64,000 nt of DNA, taken from NCBI GenBank assembly GCA_013816805.1, contig JACDDS010000007.1, positions 1-64,000 of the forward strand, given 5' to 3'. This DNA comes from Chitinophagales bacterium (GTDB taxonomy: Bacteria > Bacteroidota > Bacteroidia > Chitinophagales > UBA10324). The notes beneath the pieces are model-generated. The model had not been told where the DNA came from and did no database searches. It worked only from the letters and a program-made list of their open reading frames with translations. How positions within the stretch are numbered: position 1 is the first letter of the stretch; each line of letters opens with the position of its first letter. The translations under genes were made by a program, and so were the position numbers. Of the stretch, positions 57,170-64,000 are shown piece after piece.

Positions 57170-57475
57170 ATGTAGTTCATTCAGCTGTTTATTCCTCTTA
57201 GCGATAACGAAGGTCAGCCTTTTCCAGGAACCAGGTTTATAAGGTTAAGGAAAAAACTTATAGAGATGTTTGAAGGAGTAACCATTTACCGGCATTCACC
57301 TGTAGAGGGATTATGGGATCACCGGGGTAAAATGGTACAGGACGAACTGATTATTTTTTAAGTTCTGAGCCAGGTTCTCGATAAGTCGTGGTGGAAAAAA
57401 TTTTGGAAAAAGCTTGAAAGAAATTTTCGTCAGCATAAAATTATGATCAGGTCTACTGAGTATCGGGAGCTTTAG
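57170..57475 (+). pseudogene. Small conserved-looking gene broken by two nonsense codons
   Basis: A single frame from ATG 57170 to TAG 57473-57475 would encode about 101 residues but has TAG as its second codon (57173-57175) and TAA at 57359-57361. Between and after the stops the frame reads like a folded protein: FIQLFIPLSDNEGQPFPGTRF, GVTIYRHSPVEGLWDH, and then LDKSWWKKFWKKLERNFRQH and KIMIRSTEYREL. I recall a small unnamed family with this layout, where the second codon is Lys and the position of the TAA is Glu; both changes would be single-base (AAG to TAG, GAA to TAA). No frameshift is seen. A GGAG ribosome-site-like string precedes the ATG. Family identity is from memory, so this is a tentative call. 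Confidence 0.6.
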
Positions 57476-57546
57476 AAATTAAAATTTCTTAGTTCGATAT
57501 AATTATAGTTTGTACTGAAACCTTTGGGCAAAGGCAGGACTTTGTT

Positions 57547-58050
57547 CTACAGATCATCATCGTCGTCATCGGAACCTGCCTTTGTGTCAAATTCTTCTTC
57601 CACTTTAAAACCATCTTCCGGTGATTCATCATCGTCCTGATCATCATCACTTTGTTTTCTTAATGTTTTCTTCAGCATTTGTTCATCATCATTAAATTCT
57701 CTTAAATCATCATCCCTGTTTTCCTTCTTTTTTTTATTTTTTGTTCCTGCAGGTCCAGAGGATGAATTTTTAGATTGTTGAGAACGGGTGCCTGCTTGAG
57801 AAGTAGTTTGCTTACCGGCCTTTGATGGAGTTTTGCTTCCAGATTTATTTTTGATATCTGATTCCACGGTAGAGGTGGGTTTATTTTTTAGTGAAGTTTT
57901 TTTACTAACTGATTTATCGGAACTATCTTTTTTTGAATTTTTATTTGAAGCAGCTTTTTTTACCGGCTTTGAACCTTTTTGAGTGGCAGATTTCGGGGTA
58001 GTTTTTCTCGCTGATCTTGAAGAAGATGATTTGTTTGTGCTGGATTTCAT
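57547..58050 (-). CDS. Low-complexity protein, basic N-half and acidic C-half
   Basis: 167 residues, no signal peptide or membrane segment. Residues 1-110 are rich in Lys, Ser and Thr (for example SSRSARKTTPKSATQKG, GTKNKKKKEN) and residues 111-167 in Asp and Glu, ending GSDDDDDDL. It is predicted to be intrinsically disordered. The basic half resembles histone H1-like or AlgP/Hc1-type tails that bind DNA or RNA. The acidic tail could shield the basic half. No family is recognised. The TAnnTTTG box at 58053-58060 is only two bases from its ATG. Confidence 0.72.
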   Translation of the reverse strand: MKSSTNKSSSSRSARKTTPKSATQKGSKPVKKAASNKNSKKDSSDKSVSKKTSLKNKPTSTVESDIKNKSGSKTPSKAGKQTTSQAGTRSQQSKNSSSGPAGTKNKKKKENRDDDLREFNDDEQMLKKTLRKQSDDDQDDDESPEDGFKVEEEFDTKAGSDDDDDDL

Positions 58051-58052
58051 GA

Positions 58053-58060
58053 CAAATATA
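58053..58060 (-). promoter_or_regulatory. Promoter-like -7 box abutting the start of the disordered protein gene
   Basis: Minus-strand TATATTTG matches TAnnTTTG exactly and ends 2 bases before the ATG. If used, transcription would begin at or in the start codon, giving a leaderless mRNA. Confidence 0.4.
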
Positions 58061-58194
58061 TTAGATCGTAAATTTTAAATTAAGATTTGAAATTTTCAAA
58101 TTTATTTTTAAAAAAGTAACAAATCCAATCAGCCCATTGTACTTGGTAATTTCGTGTGGGTTCTACATTTGAAACAAGGGTTAATAGCAATAAG

Positions 58195-59457
58195 TTATAG
58201 TATAACCAGCTGGTCTCTTTCTGCACCAATGGAAACCATAGAGACTTTTTTTGACGTTTTAACCTCGATAAACTCAATAAAGTCTATAAGCGTAGCGGGC
58301 AACTGATTTTTATGCTTCATACTATGATCCGATTTCCACCCCGGTAAAGTAGTATATAATGGTTCAATTTCTACGTTACTAATGTTAAATGGCAATTCAG
58401 CAGAAATCTCATCTTCAATTTTATAGGACTCGCAAATTTTTATTTCCTCAAAAATATTTAATACATCTGCCTTGGTAATTATAAGCTGAGATACGCCATT
58501 AAGCATAATGGTATAATTTATTTGTGGAATATCTAACCAACCGCAGCGACGGGGTCTGCCCGTTATAGAGCCGAACTCCCGGCCTTCCTTTCTCAGTAAA
58601 TCACCGGTTTCATTTTTAAGCTCGGTCGGGAAAGGTCCCTCACCCACACGCGTGCAATATGCTTTGATCACCCCAATAACTTCACCAATAACAGCAGGGG
58701 CAATACCCAGACCGGTGCAAGCTGCTGCGGTTATAGTATTAGAAGAAGTTACAAAAGGATACGTTCCAAAATCAATATCCAGCATGGATCCCTGAGCTCC
58801 CTCAGCAAGAACTTTCTTTCCATTCTGTAACTGTTCATTTATAAAGTATTCTCCATTCACGGTTTCAAATGTTCGAAGTACCTCAATAGCATCAAACCAT
58901 TTTTGTTCAAGGTCAATTGCATAATTTTCGAAATGGTATAGGTGAAGCAGATCAGTATGTTTCCTTTTAAGCTGATCATATTGGTTTTTAAATAGCGGCG
59001 AAAAAAGATCTCCAACCCGCAAGCCATTCCTGCCCGTTTTATCCATGTAAGCCGGACCTATCCCTTTTAATGTAGAACCAATTTTTTCCGTACCCTTTGC
59101 AGATTCGGAAGCTGCATCCAGAAGGCGGTGAGTAGGCATAATCAAATGCGCCTTCTTTGAAATCTTAAGCTTTTTTTTGAGGTCAATGCCAATGTTAGTG
59201 AGCTCTGTTATTTCTTTTACAAACTCAACAGGGTCTATCACCACCCCGTTACCTATTAAATTACAAGGCCTATCGTGAAACACCCCCGAAGGTATGGTGC
59301 GCAATACAATATGCTTACCCGCAATATTCAGTGTATGCCCTGCATTAGGACCACCCTGAAAACGAGCGATTAAATCATAATTTGGTGCAAGATAATCTAC
59401 GATTTTTCCTTTTCCTTCATCCCCCCATTGTAACCCCAGTAAAACATCAACGGCCAT
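58195..59457 (-). CDS. purA: Adenylosuccinate synthase
   Basis: 420 residues. It joins IMP and aspartate with GTP in AMP synthesis. The P-loop-like GLQWGDEGKGKIVDYL carries D13 and K16, and H41 sits in GPNAGHTL, the same numbers as in E. coli. Other motifs: GIGPAYMDK, LAEGAQGSMLDIDFGTYPFVTSS and SITGRPRRCGWLD. Start ATG at 59457. The STAS gene lies 53 bases upstream on the same strand. Confidence 0.97.
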   Translation of the reverse strand: MAVDVLLGLQWGDEGKGKIVDYLAPNYDLIARFQGGPNAGHTLNIAGKHIVLRTIPSGVFHDRPCNLIGNGVVIDPVEFVKEITELTNIGIDLKKKLKISKKAHLIMPTHRLLDAASESAKGTEKIGSTLKGIGPAYMDKTGRNGLRVGDLFSPLFKNQYDQLKRKHTDLLHLYHFENYAIDLEQKWFDAIEVLRTFETVNGEYFINEQLQNGKKVLAEGAQGSMLDIDFGTYPFVTSSNTITAAACTGLGIAPAVIGEVIGVIKAYCTRVGEGPFPTELKNETGDLLRKEGREFGSITGRPRRCGWLDIPQINYTIMLNGVSQLIITKADVLNIFEEIKICESYKIEDEISAELPFNISNVEIEPLYTTLPGWKSDHSMKHKNQLPATLIDFIEFIEVKTSKKVSMVSIGAERDQLVIL

Positions 59458-59510
59458 AATAAAATTTTAATTAAGAATAGCCTAAACTAAGAGATATTTA
59501 ATAGGGGATA

Positions 59511-59861
59511 CTAAAGTGCCAATTGGTTTAATAAATTAAGAGCATCAGCTGTTCTGCTGGCAATTTGAAAATAGTGTTCGAGTTTAGTCATTACAAGCAA
59601 CTTCCTTAACTGATCAGAAACATTGCATAATACTACCTGGGCCCCTTTTTCAGCAATTTTAATTTTTGCAGATATCAAGAAATTAAGGCAAACACTGTTA
59701 ACAAACTGAAGACTTTTTAAATCAAGTATAAATTTTTTTTGATTGAGAATCAATTCTTTCTCGATTCGCTCACGAAGGACAGCCGTTTGTTGTTCACTTA
59801 AGATTTTTCCTTCTACCATAAATATTATGGCATTATCCACGCGATGGATATTATACTGCAT
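59511..59861 (-). CDS. STAS-domain anti-sigma factor antagonist-like protein
   Basis: 116 residues, one STAS domain of SpoIIAA type: strands AIIFMVEGKI and KFILDLKSLQFVNSVCLNFL with the phosphorylatable serine S56, then GAQVVLCNVSDQLRKLLVMTKL. In partner-switching systems the unphosphorylated form binds an RsbW-type kinase. No such kinase or phosphatase gene is adjacent, so the partner is unknown. It is followed by purA. Confidence 0.9.
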   Translation of the reverse strand: MQYNIHRVDNAIIFMVEGKILSEQQTAVLRERIEKELILNQKKFILDLKSLQFVNSVCLNFLISAKIKIAEKGAQVVLCNVSDQLRKLLVMTKLEHYFQIASRTADALNLLNQLAL

Positions 59862-60077
59862 TATTACCCTAATTTTTTTTGAAGATAGTTGTTTGATAGT
59901 GAAATTCTTTAGAAATTTTGGAAATTTTATCCCTGTTTCAAGATGTTGTTGCTGGAAGTAAAAAATTGCTGCAAACCTATAGAAATTAAGGGATCGACAA
60001 ATGTAAATAGCTGATAAAGTCCTTTAGACTCATTACAAAGTAATATTAAAACATAAAATACTACCGGGCCTTAGCTT

Positions 60078-60108
60078 TTTGAAAAAAGTATGCTGTCTTG
60101 TAACTTTT
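60078..60108 (+). promoter_or_regulatory. Candidate promoter for the small secreted protein gene
   Basis: TTTG at 60078-60081, exactly 19 bases, then TAACTTTT at 60101-60108 (seven of eight to TAnnTTTG). It lies 44 bases before the ATG at 60153. Confidence 0.55.
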
Positions 60109-60152
60109 TTATATATACTGCCGTCCAACCATTGAATTTAAAATAATACAAG

Positions 60153-60476
60153 ATGAAAAAGATAATAATACCTGCTTTAGCAATCATTTTCTTGTCAATT
60201 TCTTTTGCAAATGCACAATCAGCAGTCAGGAAAAGCGACGAAATTAATTTTATAATGACTTCTTATCCAGTTGCTGAAGAGCATAGTTTAATATTAGACA
60301 GGGTGCAGCAGGAAACGGAGGATTTTCTATTAACTATTACACCGTTACCATCTTTTGTACAATTAATAGCCCAAAACATACCTGCTAAACAGCATGGTGC
60401 TGCAGAAAAAGGGGCTGGCCGTGACCGTAAGAAGAAAAAAGAATTGATAGAATCATCAGGATTGATTTCAAATTAA
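60153..60476 (+). CDS. Small secreted protein of unknown function
   Basis: 107 residues. Signal peptide (about 1-22, ending ANAQ) gives a mature ~85-residue protein that starts SAVRKSDEINF, has a hydrophobic/amphipathic middle and a basic C-terminus (GRDRKKKKELIE). No family recognised. It precedes the ECF sigma gene by 125 bases on the same strand and has its own promoter-like site, so it may or may not belong to the sigma operon. Confidence 0.65.
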   Translation: MKKIIIPALAIIFLSISFANAQSAVRKSDEINFIMTSYPVAEEHSLILDRVQQETEDFLLTITPLPSFVQLIAQNIPAKQHGAAEKGAGRDRKKKKELIESSGLISN

Positions 60477-60601
60477 ATTTAACCCTTGGGGAAGAGGTTT
60501 ACCAACTTAGTTGAAAATAACCGGAAAGTTTTGCGACAGGTAAGCTGTTTGAATTCCCAAATAGCGAAATTATTAGTGAACCAAAAACTGTCGTATTACC
60601 G

Positions 60602-61087
60602 ATGACGGCCCAGGAATACAATAAATGCGTCGATCTGTTTGCTGACAGGGTATATCGCTTCATTTTGAAAAATATGAAGAACAGTGAAGATGCCCGGGAT
60701 GTAGTGCAGAATGCATTTGAAATATTATGGAAAAACCATTTAAGTGTAGAGTATGATAAATGCCGCTCTTACCTGTTCACTGTTGCTTATCATAATATGA
60801 TTGATCAGTACAGAAAGAGAAAAAATGACGCAGATATTACGGAAGAGCATATGGATGTGCAAGGCAGCAGCTATCAGTACACAGGTGCGAAAGAAGCGTT
60901 AGAATTTGGCTTAACGAAATTACCGGAAATGCAGAAAACGGTGGTGCTGCTAAGAGATTATGAAGGGTATAGCTATGAGGAAATAGGAACTATTACGGGA
61001 TTAAACGAGTCGCAGGTGAAAGTATATATTTTCCGGGCCCGTACCACTTTAAAAAATTTTTTAGTGAGAACCGAAAATGCTTTATAA
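60602..61087 (+). CDS. ECF-type RNA polymerase sigma factor
   Basis: 161 residues. Region 2: YNKCVDLFADRVYRFILKNMKNSEDARDVVQNAFEILW, with YHNMIDQYRKRK; region 4: GLTKLPEMQKTVVLLRDYEGYSYEEIGTITGLNESQVKVYIFRARTTLKNFL. Different from the sigma at 50021. It is followed 20 bases later by a membrane protein that looks like its anti-sigma factor, and then by two exported proteins, forming an operon that is a natural candidate for its own regulon. Confidence 0.94.
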   Translation: MTAQEYNKCVDLFADRVYRFILKNMKNSEDARDVVQNAFEILWKNHLSVEYDKCRSYLFTVAYHNMIDQYRKRKNDADITEEHMDVQGSSYQYTGAKEALEFGLTKLPEMQKTVVLLRDYEGYSYEEIGTITGLNESQVKVYIFRARTTLKNFLVRTENAL

Positions 61088-61107
61088 CCGATTGATGATT
61101 GTAAAAG

Positions 61108-62298
61108 ATGAAAGTTAACCATAAAAATTACCAGGAATACCTGGTTCGGTTCATTGATGGTGAACTGTTAAATGAGGAAGAAAATGAGCTCAGGCTTTTT
61201 CTAAAAGAATACCCTGAACTGGAGTCAGATCTTAATGCTTTTGATGAAACTATTTTAAAGGCGGATGAATCTATTGTCTTTTTGAAAAAAGAAACACTGC
61301 AAAAGGGAATTACTACATTAAATTATCCCGAATATTTTGTCCGTTTTGTGGATGGGGGTTTGTCTTCATCGGAATATACAGATGTAATTACTTTCTTAAA
61401 TCAATACCCGCAATTTCAGCCCGTGATGCATGCATACAAGGCCACGGTGTTAGTCTCAGATAGTAAAGTTTCTTTTCCGGATAAGGAATCGTTGAAGCAT
61501 AGAGAAAGAAAGATAATCACTATTAACATCCGGTATATCCTTACAGCCGCTGTAGCCGCAGTTATATTCTTCTTATTTATGATGCAAGGCGTACGCTGGA
61601 AAGACAATATTTCATCTGTTCCATTAGCGGGAAATAAAGCCACTCACTCTCTTCAGGAAAGCAGTAGAGATATAGCTCATATGAATCAATCTAAAAATCA
61701 AAAAGAATCGGATTCTGCTGTAATAATGCAGAATTATAAGAATGATAAAATCGCTCAGGGTAATACAGATATCAACTTAAAAAAGGATGTAGATAATTCC
61801 CAGAATATTGTAAAAAGGAATCAAATTAAAAAATCAGTAAATATTGCTTCAGTGGTTCATAAAGACCCAAAGCATTATTCGACAGCGGGAAATCAGCAAC
61901 CTGATTTTAATGAAAAACGTGATGAATATGCTGCTGTTTTTACTTCAGATTTACTGAAAATGCCCGTAGCGAAACCTCATACTATTCCCGTACAGAGCCG
62001 GATGAACAGAGCACCTTATTATGTTTTTGTCAATGAAAGTAAATCCGGCAATAATGAGCTGGGCAATTCCAACAAAAATACAAATGTGATGGGATGGTTA
62101 TCCATTGCATCTCTTGTTGGTGAAGAGCTATTACGTATAACCGGGCGTGGTGAATTGATAAAAAACAGTGAAGCCAGGGATGAAACTATGCAAATCAAAA
62201 CTAAAAACCCTGTTGCAGTAAGTGTCGATACAGAGAAATTTTCTTTCTACCATAAATTTTTCAAAAAGAGAAATAAACGATCAACATCAACTCATTAA
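61108..62298 (+). CDS. Membrane anti-sigma-like protein with duplicated N-terminal unit
   Basis: 396 residues. Two tandem copies of a ~60-residue helical unit: NYQEYLVRFIDGELL at 7-21 and NYPEYFVRFVDGGLS at 72-86, 65 residues apart. Each is followed by a similar helix (ELRLFLKEYPEL / DVITFLNQYPQF). One membrane helix (about 141-160). The rest (about 165-396) is Lys/Asn/Ser-rich and periplasmic. The position after an ECF sigma, the cytoplasmic helical part and the single helix fit an anti-sigma factor; the zinc-binding HxxxCxxC of ZAS domains is absent. Sigma binding is therefore inferred. Confidence 0.75.
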   Translation: MKVNHKNYQEYLVRFIDGELLNEEENELRLFLKEYPELESDLNAFDETILKADESIVFLKKETLQKGITTLNYPEYFVRFVDGGLSSSEYTDVITFLNQYPQFQPVMHAYKATVLVSDSKVSFPDKESLKHRERKIITINIRYILTAAVAAVIFFLFMMQGVRWKDNISSVPLAGNKATHSLQESSRDIAHMNQSKNQKESDSAVIMQNYKNDKIAQGNTDINLKKDVDNSQNIVKRNQIKKSVNIASVVHKDPKHYSTAGNQQPDFNEKRDEYAAVFTSDLLKMPVAKPHTIPVQSRMNRAPYYVFVNESKSGNNELGNSNKNTNVMGWLSIASLVGEELLRITGRGELIKNSEARDETMQIKTKNPVAVSVDTEKFSFYHKFFKKRNKRSTSTH

Positions 62299-62308
62299 AA
62301 ACTTAACT

Positions 62309-62866
62309 ATGAAAAAGGCCTTTATATACTTATTGTTCATGTTGCTACCGGGTTTGGTTTTTTGTCAGAAACCGGCAACTACGCTGTCGCAAAAACAGTT
62401 TGATCAATTGCAGAAAGACCTGCAAAGTATGCAGGAGCAGCTTCAAAATCAATTAAAGTCTCTGCAGGAATCCATATCATTTCTAAGCAGGCAATTAAAA
62501 GAAAGGGATTTCAATATTCCCGGGAGCAAATTTCACGCACGGATACTACCTGACGGCAGGAGTTATCTTTTCTCCCCGGACGACCAGGCTGATGAAGGCA
62601 ACTTTTTTATACCAAAACGGGAGGATCTTGAAAAATGGAAAGATGCAATTAAGGATTTTGAGATACCTCAGTGGGATTTGAGACAATGGAAAGAAGAATC
62701 TCCTGATTTTTTCAGAGTGCCCCCGCCTAACCACCATTATGATTTTAACATACCTAAAATATTTCCGCCACCCCCTCCGCCTGCTCAGGAATTTAAAAGG
62801 CACCGGCGTGGCTCCGATGATTGGAAACATGGACTTCCATTTTATGACTGGTTCAATAAAAGCTGA
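62309..62866 (+). CDS. Exported coiled-coil/proline-rich protein
   Basis: 185 residues from ATG 62309 (an upstream in-frame ATG at 62222 overlaps the previous gene and adds no signal). Signal peptide (about 1-19, ending FCQ), a Gln/Leu coiled coil (about 27-70, FDQLQKDLQSMQEQLQNQLK), a beta segment (FHARILPDGRSYLF), and a C-terminal tail with PPPPPP. Not a known family. Its N-terminus resembles that of the next gene product. It is 10 bases after the anti-sigma-like gene. Confidence 0.75.
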   Translation: MKKAFIYLLFMLLPGLVFCQKPATTLSQKQFDQLQKDLQSMQEQLQNQLKSLQESISFLSRQLKERDFNIPGSKFHARILPDGRSYLFSPDDQADEGNFFIPKREDLEKWKDAIKDFEIPQWDLRQWKEESPDFFRVPPPNHHYDFNIPKIFPPPPPPAQEFKRHRRGSDDWKHGLPFYDWFNKS

Positions 62867-62938
62867 AAAGTTTTAACCCATATTTAAGATTATTTATTCA
62901 CCCTCTTTACATTATTTAACAATCAATAAATGTATCTC

Positions 62939-64000
62939 ATGAAAAGTGTTTTATTAACAGCCTGGATGTTTTTGTTACTTCCTGCAGTGGGATTTTCTCA
63001 GCAGGTATGGACCCCGGAGCAACAGCAGCAATTCCAGCAGGAAATGGAGCAATGGAAAGTGCAGTTTCAACAGCAAATGCTTCAGCTCCAGGATCAGCTT
63101 GCAAAAATGAAGGAAGAATTAAAGGACCAAAATCGAGACAGTGGTAGCGACTTTGATATACAATTTGAAGTGCCCCCAATGCCACCTATGCCCCCGGGTT
63201 CTACTGGCGATCAGAATGAAGAAGACACCACTTCTTTTTTAATGCCGGATATGGATAATGAAAATAACGATTCAACAGAAGTAAAGGTGGGAAGATGGAA
63301 TATTATTGTGCGCGATAATCATAACAAGGATGAACAGCACGTGAATATTTATAAAGATAAAACTGATTGTACTGATAATGAAGAATCTCATCATCTTAAA
63401 AATATTGAAACAAAATACCTGTTGCTTGATGTAGGATTAAATAATTACTCCGGGCGAAATGGTGTTTCAAATTTAACTGCAAATTATTCACCTCTCAAAG
63501 TAAATACTGGCAAATCCTGGGTAGTTGATGTTCATTTAATAAATCAGAAAATTAACCTGATCAGCTATCATCTCTGGTTGAGCTATGGAATTTTCTTCGA
63601 ATTTAACAGCTACAAGTTTAATGACCTTACTAATGTGCTGGTGCCGAGAGTGGATTCTGTAGTATTTGTAAGCAGTGAGCAGCCATTGAAAAAGAATAAA
63701 TTATCGCCAACCTATGTCGGTATTCCTGTAATGCTGCGGCTTGAAACTAATCCGGACGATATAAATAAATCATTCCACATCAGTGCAGGAGGTTTTGGTG
63801 AATATTTGCTGGGGGCCCATACAAAAACAAAAACGACCTCAGGTGATAAGAATAAGCAACACGATGATTTCAATTTAAATGATTTCCGTTATGGAATTAC
63901 CGGCAGAATCGGTTATGGCTGGTTTAATTTATATACTAATGTGAGCTTATCTACTTTATTTGCAAAAGATGTTGCTCCGGAAGCATACCCATGGTCGGTG
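62939..64000 (+). CDS. Exported coiled-coil plus outer-membrane-barrel-like protein (cut by window end)
   Basis: Open frame for 354 codons to the window end. Start ATG 62939 (MKSVLLTAWMF); an ATG at 62930 in the same frame is also possible. Signal peptide ending GFSQ, a Gln-rich coiled coil (about 25-60, EQQQQFQQEMEQWKVQF), a PPMPPMPPG linker, an acidic spacer, then alternating strands with NYSGRNGVSNLTANYSPLK, KWSLSYGIFFEFNSYKF-like patterns and GGFGEYLLGA, typical of Bacteroidota outer-membrane barrels (PorT-like/OMP_b-brl). The C-terminal strand is missing because of truncation. Probably in the sigma operon, 72 bases after the preceding gene. Confidence 0.78.
   Translation, partial: MKSVLLTAWMFLLLPAVGFSQQVWTPEQQQQFQQEMEQWKVQFQQQMLQLQDQLAKMKEELKDQNRDSGSDFDIQFEVPPMPPMPPGSTGDQNEEDTTSFLMPDMDNENNDSTEVKVGRWNIIVRDNHNKDEQHVNIYKDKTDCTDNEESHHLKNIETKYLLLDVGLNNYSGRNGVSNLTANYSPLKVNTGKSWVVDVHLINQKINLISYHLWLSYGIFFEFNSYKFNDLTNVLVPRVDSVVFVSSEQPLKKNKLSPTYVGIPVMLRLETNPDDINKSFHISAGGFGEYLLGAHTKTKTTSGDKNKQHDDFNLNDFRYGITGRIGYGWFNLYTNVSLSTLFAKDVAPEAYPWSV

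Noticed and set aside
1-64000. tRNA/rRNA genes, CRISPR arrays, insertion sequences, prophage
   Set aside because: Read for, but no cloverleaf, repeat-spacer array, transposase or phage gene was seen in the window.

Overview
The window reads as one contiguous piece of chromosome from a member of the Bacteroidota, probably near Chitinophagales/Sphingobacteriales. Grounds: AT-rich DNA; type IX secretion (T9SS) C-terminal sorting domains; a PorP/SprF-like protein beside an OmpA/TPR/PD40 protein; a SecD-SecF fusion; family-typical proteins such as short NfeD plus FloA and SDR-type threonine dehydrogenase; weak ribosome binding sites; and promoter boxes matching the Bacteroidota -7 consensus TAnnTTTG. 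I see no tRNA, rRNA, CRISPR array, prophage or insertion sequence. About 53 genes are supported, two of them broken by in-frame stop codons.

Layout. 218-8769 (minus): three secreted proteins in a row, including a 2203-residue mosaic with an ice-binding-like (DUF3494) domain, a clan GH-A-like glycosidase domain, Ig-like units, a beta-helix and a T9SS tail. 9066-20782: thioredoxin-like protein, rpiA, an EGF-domain lipoprotein, a response regulator, metallophosphoesterase, M1 peptidase, GT-C glycosyltransferase, threonine aldolase, rhomboid protease, rlmH, and an nfeD-floA pair. 21046-28029: secDF, a broken DUF3052-like gene, a Prc/CtpA-type protease, threonine 3-dehydrogenase. 28208-36575: YfhO-like membrane protein and a surface-glycan locus (two GT4, one GT2, a methyltransferase, a Wzx-like flippase). 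36767-39872: PorP/SprF-like protein plus OmpA-family protein. 39956-51306: housekeeping genes (cobalamin adenosyltransferase, ispD, queA, ABC permease, dnaB, lptF/G-like permease, tgt, a GT2-ECF sigma-rsmG overlap group). 51303-59861: a large M1 peptidase with a barrel-like C-terminus, dprA, an unknown conserved-looking gene, ppa, a second broken small gene, a bipartite-charge disordered protein, purA and a STAS protein. 60153-64000: a small secreted protein, then an ECF sigma factor, a membrane anti-sigma-like protein with a duplicated N-terminal unit, and two exported proteins with related coiled-coil N-termini, the second running off the window.

Most promising for novelty: the ice-binding/glycosidase mosaic and its operon; the sigma/anti-sigma-like/coiled-coil/barrel operon at the right end; the two small genes inactivated purely by nonsense codons, one of which sits in a perfect hairpin; the disordered basic-acidic protein with a promoter box abutting its start; and the M1 peptidase apparently fused to an outer-membrane barrel. 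All function calls are by recognition from sequence alone; no search was run.
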